10,000 nucleotides of DNA, taken from Conus ventricosus (lineage: Eukaryota > Mollusca > Gastropoda > Neogastropoda > Conidae). A program made the translations under genes and the position numbers. Shown one piece after another: positions 1-6,998 of the stretch. Position 1 is the stretch's first letter; each line of letters begins with the position of its first letter. Where the stretch lies: NCBI GenBank assembly GCA_018398815.1, contig JAFLJL010014701.1, positions 22,501 to 32,500 of the forward strand, in the 5' to 3' direction. The notes beneath the pieces are model-generated. The model saw only the letters and a list, made by a program, of their open reading frames with translations. It ran no database searches and was not told the DNA's origin.

Positions 1-123
1 GCAGATCTTGGCAAACTAGACTTTGAGGATTCAGCAAAGCTAATTGCTATCATTGCAGCTTCGGTTGCCACGAAAGATTTTCTAGTCAAGCAAGGAATAA
101 TTCCAGACAGTATAAATATGTAA
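1..123 (+). CDS. 3' end of an uncharacterised Polinton-associated gene (partial)
   Basis: An open frame enters from the left edge and ends at the TAA at 121-123, giving 40 residues of a C-terminus. The visible tail is a charged start (ADLGKLDFEDSAKL) followed by a short hydrophobic stretch (IAIIAASVATKDF) and the ending GIIPDSINM. It resembles C-termini of uncharacterised proteins that I associate with cnidarian Polintons, but no domain can be named from so short a piece. It is the first of three plus-strand genes in series. Only 22 bases separate its stop from the next start, which suggests shared or closely spaced transcription. Too little of the gene is visible to judge whether it is intact. 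Confidence 0.6.
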   Translation, partial: ADLGKLDFEDSAKLIAIIAASVATKDFLVKQGIIPDSINM

Positions 124-145
124 ATAAAAAATACATTTATAAAAA
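124..145 (+). promoter_or_regulatory. A-rich 22-base spacer with AATAAA and a TATAAAAA start context
   Basis: The spacer starts at the stop codon of the upstream gene. The last A of that stop (123) is also the first base of an AATAAA hexamer at 123-128. The spacer ends in TTTATAAAAA at 136-145, directly against the ATG at 146. The first motif could serve as a poly(A) signal for the upstream gene and the second as a promoter or leader for the next gene. Both roles are inferred from position, and AT-rich spacers can produce such motifs by chance. Confidence 0.4.
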
Positions 146-553
146 ATGGCCTCACTCGTAATGATGATAGGTGGCGCTGTGGTGAATGCGCTTGCTTTTA
201 GCGGAAGTAATTTTGCATTTAGTAAACTGGGGGATGACGGCGAGAGAAAAAGACATAACAAAGCTATGGAGCAACTAGCAGCTGCACAAGACGCCTATGA
301 AAAGCAGAGACTTGAGCAGTTAGATTTTATTAATGACACACTGAAAAAACAGGGGCATGCAGCTTACACATTTAAAAATGTTGATCAAGCAATAAAACAA
401 TATTATCTAGTAACAGGCAACCCAATCCAGACATTGCCCCCACCAAAATTCAGTGACTTTTATCAACCATCAGAAAAACAAAAGATGCAAGAAATCGCGT
501 TTATTGCCTTTGGTATGACCGTCGCGTATTTTGTTGCACATAATATTGGCTGA
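146..553 (+). CDS. Small uncharacterised Polinton-associated protein with hydrophobic ends
   Basis: This intact 135-codon frame starts at ATG 146 and stops at TGA 551-553. It is the only complete unbroken gene in the window. Residues 1-26 are hydrophobic and glycine/alanine rich (MASLVMMIGGAVVNALAF). Residues about 31-60 form a strongly charged helix (ERKRHNKAMEQLAAAQ). A Pro-rich stretch (LPPPKFSDFY) lies at about 97-106, and residues about 116-134 form a second hydrophobic segment that could span a membrane. I recall similar proteins, with the same N-terminal 'GGAVVNALAFSGSN' style and 'SDFY' motif, in cnidarian Polintons; no function is assigned to them. It sits just before the integrase with a 7-base gap. 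A minor virion or membrane-associated role is a guess. Its intactness among broken neighbours may simply reflect its short length and few base runs. Confidence 0.8.
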   Translation: MASLVMMIGGAVVNALAFSGSNFAFSKLGDDGERKRHNKAMEQLAAAQDAYEKQRLEQLDFINDTLKKQGHAAYTFKNVDQAIKQYYLVTGNPIQTLPPPKFSDFYQPSEKQKMQEIAFIAFGMTVAYFVAHNIG

Positions 554-560
554 ATAAAAA
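554..560 (+). promoter_or_regulatory. Seven-base A-rich junction between stop and integrase start
   Basis: The TGA stop at 551-553 overlaps AATAAA at 553-558, and the A-run continues straight into the integrase ATG at 561. The arrangement copies that at 123-128: the last A of the stop starts the hexamer and an A-run abuts the next start. The spacing leaves no room for a separate promoter, so the integrase promoter must lie inside the upstream gene, or the two genes share a transcript. Confidence 0.35.
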
Positions 561-1558
561 ATGAACAAAATCTATTATTCGCCCAAAGGATATTGGAAGG
601 GTATCACAGCAATACAAAGCTAAGCCAAGCGGCAGGGTCAGTGAACAAACAGCAAAGGAATGGTTATCTAAACAAGCAATTTGGCAAATTTATTTACCTG
701 CCCCTAGACGAATACAGAGACCACACTTTGTGAACACAACTCCAAACGACACCCATCAAATGGACCTTCTATATTTACCCTCTGATACGATTAGACGAAA
801 AAGATTTAAGTACGCACTCACAGTCATTGACATGGCTTCAAGATACAAAGATGCGGAGCCATTAACGCAAAAGAGTGCTCCTGCTGTTGCTGTTGCTATA
901 CAACTGATATACCAACGAGGCCCACTAACTTTCCTCGCATGATTCAAGTTGACGATGGAAAAGAATTTAAAGGCCAAGTGAATCAATTATTGTTGAAACA
1001 TAGAGTTACCATTAAACGAGCATTCCAGGAGTTCACAGATCACAGGCTTTAGTTGAAAACTTTAACAAACAGTTATCTGAAAGACTTTTCTCCTACCAGT
1101 ATCACAGAGAGCTGATTGGCAATTCTCGCAACACAGAATGGGTTAGAAGACTGCCCTCAGTTCTACGCGCAATGAATAATGAAGAATTTAAAGGGCTAAA
1201 ACCAGTACAAGCAATCAAAAGAAAACAATAAATGTTGCTGAAGGAGAGTCTTCATCCAGCAAACTATAAACCGTTTGGTTTGAAAGTAAGGTACCTTTAT
1301 TTACCGGGGGAAGCGGAAGGGGACACTCGCATCAGGGCAACCAATCCGGTTTGGAGTGTTGATCCGTATGAAATAAAAAGAATTGTAAAGATGAATCCGC
1401 CCGTGTATTATTTACGAGAAACTGACACAACAAAACAACCAGCTCCTCAAAGATCTTTTGTAAAAGAAGAACTGCAGATAATTCCACCAGACACAGTTCC
1501 GCTTTTAATTATTTTACAGCTCTATAATGTCCATATGCATATGAAAACTCTGGATTAA
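561..1558 (+). pseudogene. Retroviral-like DDE integrase of a Polinton (frame-broken)
   Basis: This would be the integrase that inserts the element into host DNA. The start MNKIYYSPKGYWKG at 561 matches the family as I recall it. The catalytic core follows: first Asp in HQMDLLYLP (codon 763-765), second Asp in VDDGKEF (codon 951-953) and Glu in ALVENFN (codon 1055-1057). The first two are about 62 residues apart, and the last pair about 35, as in DD35E enzymes. A C-terminal SH3-like region contains VRYLYLPGE and ATNPVWSV (about 1277-1375). The frame changes near 605-650 (twice), near 925-940, near 1010-1025 and around 1210-1270, so the copy is inactive as written. The frame carrying the C-terminus runs to TAA 1556-1558, past the convergent polymerase stop at 1509. 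The natural end may be nearer 1508. Confidence 0.88.
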
Positions 1559-1581
1559 CAAACACACGTTTTGTGTTTGTT
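1557..1581. repeat. Perfect 10-bp inverted repeat with 5-base loop
   Basis: AACAAACACA at 1557-1566 pairs exactly with TGTGTTTGTT at 1572-1581 around a CGTTT loop. It starts at the TAA (1556-1558) that closes the last integrase frame, and it also codes for polymerase residues near the C-terminus (around TNTKRVFVN). It could act as a 3'-end hairpin for the integrase transcript. It may instead be chance in Thr/Asn/Val codons. Confidence 0.4.
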
Positions 1582-3491
1582 CTGTCTAACGACTTCTTTG
1601 TTACAACTGTTGTGTTGATCTCATGTAGATTAGATCGCAGTTTTACGTTGTCATGATGAAAAGTCTTATTGCCAAACAATGCTTCTTTGTAGTTGTCATG
1701 TGATATGTTTGACTGCACAACACTGCGAGATATTCCCTTTGCTTTCTTAATGATTTTCTCCTGGCTCGAAATACTGTACATTTTTGACCTTAACCCACAT
1801 ACTCCTTGATCACCTTTCCAGATAATTCATCCTTCATTTTTCCTAAATCCTTCTTGTTAACGGATGAATGTAAAGGCGAATCTTTAGGATAATCGGACGT
1901 GTCATACCATCCGCTCGCTCCTTTAGCTACTTCGATTTCCATGTCTTTATAGATGTCTTCAGTAGGGATATCTATAACAAAACTGTCTGTATCTGTGTAA
2001 AGTACTCTGGACTCTGGATACGAAGGTTTAAAGTAGTCATAAAGAAACTCTAACATCAAAGCTTTGATAATTCTAAAACGGTAAACCCAATAAATACAGG
2101 TTTGTCCAATTTGACTTTCTTTTTTTTCATCATTATGCCAAAAAGCTGATCATGAAATCTTCTGAAGTCCTGATAATTAGGTTTTGAAGTCAGCTTAATT
2201 GCTTCGTTCTCTTTGGTGACTAATCTGACATCTTTGCGCTTGTGGGGATTCTCCATAGTCTTTCCAAAACAGCTGTTGTTCATCAACTTGAAAAAGTCTT
2301 TTTCTGAAGCATCTGTGGATTTAGTTCTGAGATCAGTGTTCTTCATGATGTATGGTTTCATGAACTGTTCTTGATCAAAAGCAATTATGCGATGAACTGC
2401 TGTCAACTTCAACCCATGTCTTAAATAAAATTGTAGAAGTCTGTAATGACAGACATAATTTTTTTGCCCCGAAGATTAGGCACAAGTTTAGGCGGCTCTC
2501 TTGGATTCGTCTTTAGACTTTCTGCTGCTAATGGATAGTCATTATGCAGGTCATGGAGTTCATGAGGATATTCTAAGTCAACTTCTAGAATATAGCCCTG
2601 ATGTCGATTAGGCTTCAAACTGCCCAGCCACTTTAATGCCTTTTGAATATTTTTTGGATTGTCTTCTGTGTACATTTTAAAGTTGCGTAATGGAAGTGAT
2701 TGCGCCATTGCCCATCCATACAGATTGTTTGCATCTAAATACATGAGATAGTTAGACCTTTTACTCGGATCATAGTCGTCCAAGTATTTGTTGTTTGCTT
2801 TACAGTAATGATGCGACGCCATACTAATTCCTCCACGCAATCCGTTTTCAATCATCTGTATCATTGGTAGGTCAGACAATAAATCAATCTGTACTCCAGT
2901 AAACTTTAAGAAAGCGTCCCAGCTCATCCCAGGCGCAGAAATATAATGCGCGGGATCCAGGCTATAATGTTTCATGCAGGTCTTCCTATAATTTTCAAAA
3001 ATATCCGCCAACAAACATACATCAGCCATCAAGTAGGAATCATGATAGTCTCCCATCGTTTTACACTCTAACTTTTGCCACGCATCTTGAGCATGCTGGT
3101 AATCAGAATCGCTGATGTCCTTTCCTCTAAGACTAGAAAAGAACGCGCCTTTAGGCGGAAGTGTATCTTCGTCAAACCTTTCCCAAATGTTCATGTATTC
3201 ATAAGGGTAAACGCCCTTTCTAACAAGCGTTGGGTCAAAATATTCTTCCGTTATTGGGCAGGACTTTAAGGACATAGCCAGTGACTCTAATGATCCCATC
3301 ATGTGCTGCATAGAGTCATAAAAAGACATGTTATTTAAAGTGAAACACATGTACTTTTCTGATGACTGTGCAATGCATGACACCCTGAAGGCATCGTCTA
3401 CTGCTTTCATTATAAGGTGAGAGTCGTAACCTCGCAAGTTATGAAAGAATACAGGCAGCTTCCATGTCTTAGGATCAAACTTTAGTTGAAG

Positions 3492-3605
3492 ATTGCATTT
3501 ACTGTGCGCTGCTCCTCTAAACTTCCCACTAATGTGATCATGGTCTCTTACTGACGGATTGGCTTCCTCACTGTTAGACATAAGTTCTAAACCACAAATC
3601 CAACA
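3492..3605 (-). other. Endonuclease VII-like zinc/HNH domain inside the polymerase
   Basis: Between ExoI and ExoII the polymerase carries CWICGLEL, then VRDHDHISGKFRG, then AAHSKCNLQL. This is the C-x2-C ... DHDH ... H-x2-C-N pattern of the recombination endonuclease VII family (T4 gp49-like), with the Asn directly after the last Cys. The zinc pair is Cys-x2-Cys plus His-x2-Cys instead of four Cys. The domain lies in frame inside the long unbroken polymerase segment 3815-2460, so it is a true fusion. I recall similar insertions in polymerases of invertebrate Polintons. Cleavage of branched replication intermediates is the plausible role; activity is not shown. Confidence 0.82.
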
Positions 3606-4914
3606 ATGTGTGGCTGAGTCATACTGTTGTTGGTCTTCAGGCGTCATTATGATTTCAGATAAGTTTAGATTATTAGAACAGGCGTTACGCACTTGCTGCA
3701 TGCGTTCTAAGAAGTATTCTGCAGCATTAGGCCCTCTATATAATTCTGGCTTTGAATGAACGCCATCCGACCTGACAATGATGAAAGCAAATGAACAGAT
3801 CTGATGATTACTCATTAGGACCGTTTTCGGAAGTTTCTGTGGGTTGGTCCTTCATAAGGAACAATAAGCGACTCGAAGTCTGCGTAAACAACGTATGGAG
3901 AATTTTGCAGCCGTTTCCAGTTCTTAAAACTAACTTTAGATCCTGGCGGGGGCGTAATTAGTTCTGTATTACAGTCTACAGAACTTTTTACAATGTTTTA
4001 TATGTTCACTCGCGGCTTGCACAGATGGAATTCTTGTTAAACATTTCTCTGCAGAATCTTGTTTGTTAGTGTTTTTTGAAGTATGCGCCAATAATCTACT
4101 CATTGTGCGTATCAATGTGTAATGTGGTAGCCCCGCTGTGAAGACATTAGGAGTAAGTCCACATGGCTTTTGGCTGGTTCGCCTATTGTTGGGCTGTCTT
4201 TAGACACCCTAATAGGCACCAAATTTGTTTCCTCATCCCATGTGTATACATTAACAGTTATTGGTTTGTTTTGTTCTTCAAACTGATCAATTTGGTCCAC
4301 GCTAACAGGAAAGGATATTCCACTAAAGTTAAGATCATTGATGTAGGGGTGATAGTTAGACACTCTCTCTGCGTTTTTGCGGACATAATGAAGCCTTGCA
4401 AGAACACACCACATAAAACATTTTGTTGTCTGAATTCTTATGTTTAGAACTGCTTTTTTTGCAACTAATGCTGGAGGTAGTGGAATGTAAGCCTTGCCTA
4501 CAATCGGCGCATACTTAGCCTGTTTTAATCTGATCTCTAAGACTTCGCCCTCTGACCAACCAGAGCCTCTCATTTTGGCTTCTTCAGCGGCAGCGTCAAA
4601 CTGTGTAAGCAGTTCGTCTGCCCAACCGGTGTTAAGTCATTAGAGGAAAGAATAGTCTGCTGTTTAGTTGAGACCCAGACTTCTAGGTTTTCTTCATTTA
4701 TTGTTACATAGTCGATTAAAACAGCTAACATTACTTTAACTGGCGGGTCATTGTTAGTTTGCCTGGAACTTGAGAAATAGCATGAACAACACTTGCCTGT
4801 ACGTTTGTTGGGTCAATGACTTCTAAATCAATATCATTCAGTGCTCTTGATAAACGCTCTCTCTCAAGCATTCCTTCAAAACAATTCGTCTTGTCCTTCA
4901 TATATCTTATCCAT

Positions 4915-5041
4915 GTTGAGTTTCTTTTCTAACTCAAAATATTTATTTAAATTAAAAAAAAAATACTTAATCAGAATCAATATCGACGGTCTTTTTGTGC
5001 TCGGACTCATAAACTAAAGTATAAAACACCTTTTGGTGTTG
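4915..5041 (-). promoter_or_regulatory. AT-rich spacer upstream of the polymerase with a 7-bp inverted repeat at the start codon
   Basis: This is the largest stretch in the window without an assigned gene, about 127 bases. It holds an A10 run at 4954-4963, AT-rich blocks (ATTTAAATAAATATT on the minus strand), and an inverted repeat, TTGAGTT at 4916-4922 with AACTCAA at 4931-4937, one base from the polymerase ATG at 4914-4912. In the polymerase leader this would form a 7-bp stem with an 8-base loop. The end nearest 5041 contains a second hairpin, described separately. On the minus strand, 5041-4967 is also an in-frame 24-codon extension of the upstream gene after its TAA, ending in the acidic DIDSD. 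Confidence 0.45.
5025..5040 (-). terminator. Hairpin directly after the stop of the 5667-5042 gene
   Basis: AACACC at 5025-5030 and GGTGTT at 5035-5040 form a perfect 6-bp stem around a 4-base loop. It starts two bases after the TAA at 5044-5042, in the sense of the minus-strand gene, and is followed by a T-rich stretch (TTTTATACTTT, counting from the stem end). Transcript-end hairpins are known in some giant viruses and virophages. Here the role is inferred from position only. Confidence 0.35.
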
Positions 5042-5667
5042 TTAATGTGAGCTGTTTAGAACAGAGTTTAATGTCTCGTTTACTTTTTTTAAGCATTCCT
5101 TTTTTATCTGCTCGGGGTCTGGCTGTTGAGAAAAACTTGCCCTCGCCTTTCTTTGAAGATCAAACTTTGTCTTTTGTAGTCATCAAAATCGGCCTGTAAA
5201 CGATTAAATTCTTCATCCGTGATGTTTGAGTCAGCTAGCGCTTTATTTATTATCAGCTTGAAGGAACTAAGTTTAGCTGTTATTAGTTGAACCATAGCTG
5301 TGTGCTTTTGGAGTTTAGTTTTTAATTTTTTTGCTAGCAGCACCTACAGCTAATGAACACAGGCCAAGAGCTAAAGACAAACCGCCTAGAGGTAAAGCTG
5401 CCGGTGCACCTACGCCTGTTGCTAAGAGACCAACACTCGTCCCTGCTGATAGAGCACTTATAGTCGATGCTCCAGTATTAACATAGGTAACAGCATTAAA
5501 GACAGCAGAATACCTTCGTTTGGTTTTGCTGTATTTTGAAAGGTCCTGCTCTAGTTTTTGTTGCATTTGTGTAATGTTTGTTAATCTAAAGGTTTTTATG
5601 CCGGGGTTTCTACTATCTCTTCTCTCGGCGACGCTGTAGGCACATTTGGATAAACTTGAACAGACAT
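5042..5667 (-). pseudogene. Uncharacterised Polinton protein: Gly/Ala-rich hydrophobic core plus C-terminal coiled coil (frame-broken)
   Basis: The start MSVQVYPNVPTASP is at 5667-5665, preceded by TTATAAAAAGC. The middle (about 5566-5315) begins with the charged helix QQKLEQDLSKYSKTKRRY. A long hydrophobic, glycine/alanine-rich region follows (GTSVGLLATGVGAPAALPLG, then LALGLCSLAVG), enough for two membrane-inserting hairpins. The C-terminal part (about 5330-5042) is helical and charged, with ALADSNITDEEFNRL near 5230-5190 and a tail ending LNSSH before TAA 5044-5042. This hydrophobic-core-then-ISDEEF-type-helix plan matches an uncharacterised family I recall from cnidarian Polintons. The frame changes near 5615 (C run), 5325-5330 (A7 run) and about 5170 (A run). 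It follows the capsid gene by 23 bases on the same strand, so it may be co-expressed as a minor virion or membrane-active protein. Confidence 0.7.
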
Positions 5668-5690
5668 GCTTTTTATAAAATAAAAATAAT
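5668..5690 (-). promoter_or_regulatory. 23-base A/T-only junction with TATAAAAA upstream of the 5667 start
   Basis: Between the capsid stop (5693-5691) and the next minus-strand start (5667), the minus strand reads ATTATTTTTATTTTATAAAAAGC. The TTTATAAAAA core is the same as at 136-145 before the small plus-strand gene. It may be a TATA-like promoter or A-rich leader. The evidence is motif and position only. Confidence 0.4.
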
Positions 5691-6960
5691 TTAGTATTGT
5701 ATATCTTTTAGTCTGTTATCTTGAATATTCAGCTGCGCATCATATATTAAAAACAAATGTACATTAAGCGGTTTATCGGCTTCTTCTTCTTTATCAATTT
5801 GAATGTTTATTACGTCTCTCACAGTTCTCCCGCTTCCATGCAACTGATTATCCTCCGTTGACCTTAGTCAATCCATAAACCGTATTTTGTTTTAAATAAT
5901 CATCAAGCCTAACATTGTGAAGATGTAAATCTTTAGACACAAGGTCTGCTGTTAGACTTCTACCCCTTCCACCCCCAAACAATTTCTTATTTCGTCAAAA
6001 TGATGATAAGGTCTAAGCCCGCTAGCGTAGATTTGGTTAGGACTACCATCAATTGTACATTGCACTTTCGTTATTTTAGGATTAAAAAACTTTTCACTTG
6101 CTCTTTTGAACGGTTCTTCATCTTCACACAGCAATAAAATACCTTTAAGCGATCTTGCTGCGACACTAAAACTAAAATATAGCGTCTGCCCTGCTTCTGG
6201 GATATGTTGTATGATGAATCACTCTTTCGTAATATATTGCTAATTTTGACTGATATTGTTGCTCAATCAGCCTTGCTAAATTAGGGTTGCTAACAACGTC
6301 AAACTCTAACGAGATGTCAGAAATGCTGTACTTTGCTTCGGTGTCTGATGATCTGATAACACGTTTGTATTCATTTAAAGTTAGTTCATATGACAATCTG
6401 TCTTTTAATGCTCCTTGAAAGTATGGCGCATGCGCTTTTAACAGCTCAAAATCTAAGGGAATGGAAAAACGATTTCCATACGCAAAATTTACAGCTACAG
6501 CCTTTTTGCTGCTTTTATCATCTGCGTCGAGTGCGGCGCCTATTCTAAGTTTTAGTGCTTCTTCATTTTCGATTCCTTGAAACGCAAGATCATCCCTTTC
6601 ATTCCCGGTTAGCCATAGATCAGAATAGGTTAAAAATATGTCTGCATTGTGTAAAGAAAATATTTCTTGCCCCTCAAGTTTTATAGAAATTTTCTTAACG
6701 ATTGCCCGCCCCAAATTCTGGACAACTGTCCTGCTTGTGTCTGTTGTTGAAGCGAGTACTATTTTGAAAGTAAGACGCGCAGAGCCTGGCGCAATCACAT
6801 CACCCGCTCCTAGGTCTGGAAATTTGACAGTAAGAATTTGATCCGCATCAATAGTAGATGGATTATTTGGAACAGTAATATTCCGCTTATTTCCTTTCAC
6901 GCCAAAGGGTTCTTTCAGTCTTCTATGCGGGTCAAGAATCGAGCCATGTGCTTGTGACAT
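5691..6960 (-). pseudogene. Probable double jelly-roll major capsid protein (frame-broken)
   Basis: This would form the hexagonal capsomers of an icosahedral shell. The start MSQAHGSILDPHRRLKEPFG is at 6960. The 262 residues to about 6205 read through without a break and contain DLGAGDVIAPGSARLTFKI, VQNLGRAIVKKISIKLEGQE, SDLWLTGNERDD and NRFSIPLDFELLKAHAPYFQ. These resemble, from memory, the capsid proteins of cnidarian Polintons. Later pieces hold FFNPKITKVQCTIDGSPNQI and SGLRPYHHFDEIRN (about 6085-5985) and a C-terminus HLFLIYDAQLNIQDNRL before TAA 5693-5691. The total of about 420 codons fits a double jelly-roll protein. The frame changes near 6205, in or near the C5/C4 runs at 5963-5976, and near 5850. 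The fold assignment is by resemblance, not structure prediction. A structure model that failed to show two beta barrels would overturn it. Confidence 0.78.
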
Positions 6961-6998
6961 TTTTATGAAGCAAAATAAAAAGTTAATTATTTAAAAAC
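6961..6998. promoter_or_regulatory. 38-base divergent spacer between the capsid gene and the 6999 gene
   Basis: The capsid start (6960, minus) and the 6999 start (plus) are separated by 38 bases that are almost all A/T. The plus side ends ATTATTTAAAAAC before ATG 6999, and the minus side ends CATAAAA before the capsid ATG. Both promoters must fit in this space or extend into the coding regions. An AATTAA/TTAATT-rich centre (6973-6990) could be a shared AT-rich core element. Confidence 0.55.

Larger units (their letters stand above)
1509..4914 (-). pseudogene. polB: Protein-primed family-B DNA polymerase with endonuclease VII-like insert (frame-broken)
   Basis: This would replicate the element from terminal-protein primers. 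Reading 5' to 3' on the minus strand, the start is ATG 4914 or the out-of-frame ATG 4901. A conserved N-terminal region follows, with RGSGWS and YIPLPPAL near 4570-4480. ExoI is VVYADFES (D 3880-3878, E 3874-3872). A zinc-type HNH insert lies at 3605-3492. ExoII is FFHNLRGYD (to 3423) and ExoIII is YLMAD (3035-3021). Motif A is YLDANNLYG (D at 2735-2733), motif B is NNSCFGKT (about 2280-2260) and motif C is YTDTDS (1999-1982). The ending AYGHYRAVK stops at 1511-1509. About 1,130 codons fits the family. The frame changes near 4885, 4735, 4620, 4120, 3970-4060, 3815-3830, 2457-2464 (A7 run), 2060 and 1790. All catalytic motifs survive, but the gene cannot be read through as written. Confidence 0.92.

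Noticed and set aside
756..986. Open frame on the minus strand opposite the integrase core
   Set aside because: It lies antisense to clear DDE integrase coding with HQMDLLYLP; it has no upstream signal and no recognisable motifs.
1532..1543. Palindrome CATATGCATATG
   Set aside because: It encodes the conserved Tyr-Ala-Tyr-Gly motif at the polymerase C-terminus; the palindrome is explained by codon content.
2457..2464. Possible programmed frameshift at the A7 run in the polymerase
   Set aside because: An A-run of this kind can be slippery, but the gene has about nine frame changes and similar runs break other genes, so base-run error or decay is simpler.
3075..3269. Plus-strand open frame inside the polymerase
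   Set aside because: It is antisense to the intact ExoIII-region polymerase sequence and is a shadow of it.
3559..3759. Plus-strand open frame opposite the endonuclease VII-like insert
   Set aside because: The minus strand carries the zinc and DHDH motifs; the plus-strand frame is a shadow.
4163..4447. Plus-strand open frame opposite the polymerase N-terminus
   Set aside because: The minus-strand frame carries conserved polymerase sequence (YIPLPPAL); the opposite frame has no support.
4954..4963. A10 run as a possible poly(A) tail of a retrocopy
   Set aside because: It is short, lies in an AT-rich spacer, and has no target duplication or reverse-transcribed gene beside it.
6638..6841. Plus-strand open frame opposite the capsid gene
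   Set aside because: It is antisense to the unbroken capsid segment and has no promoter-like context.
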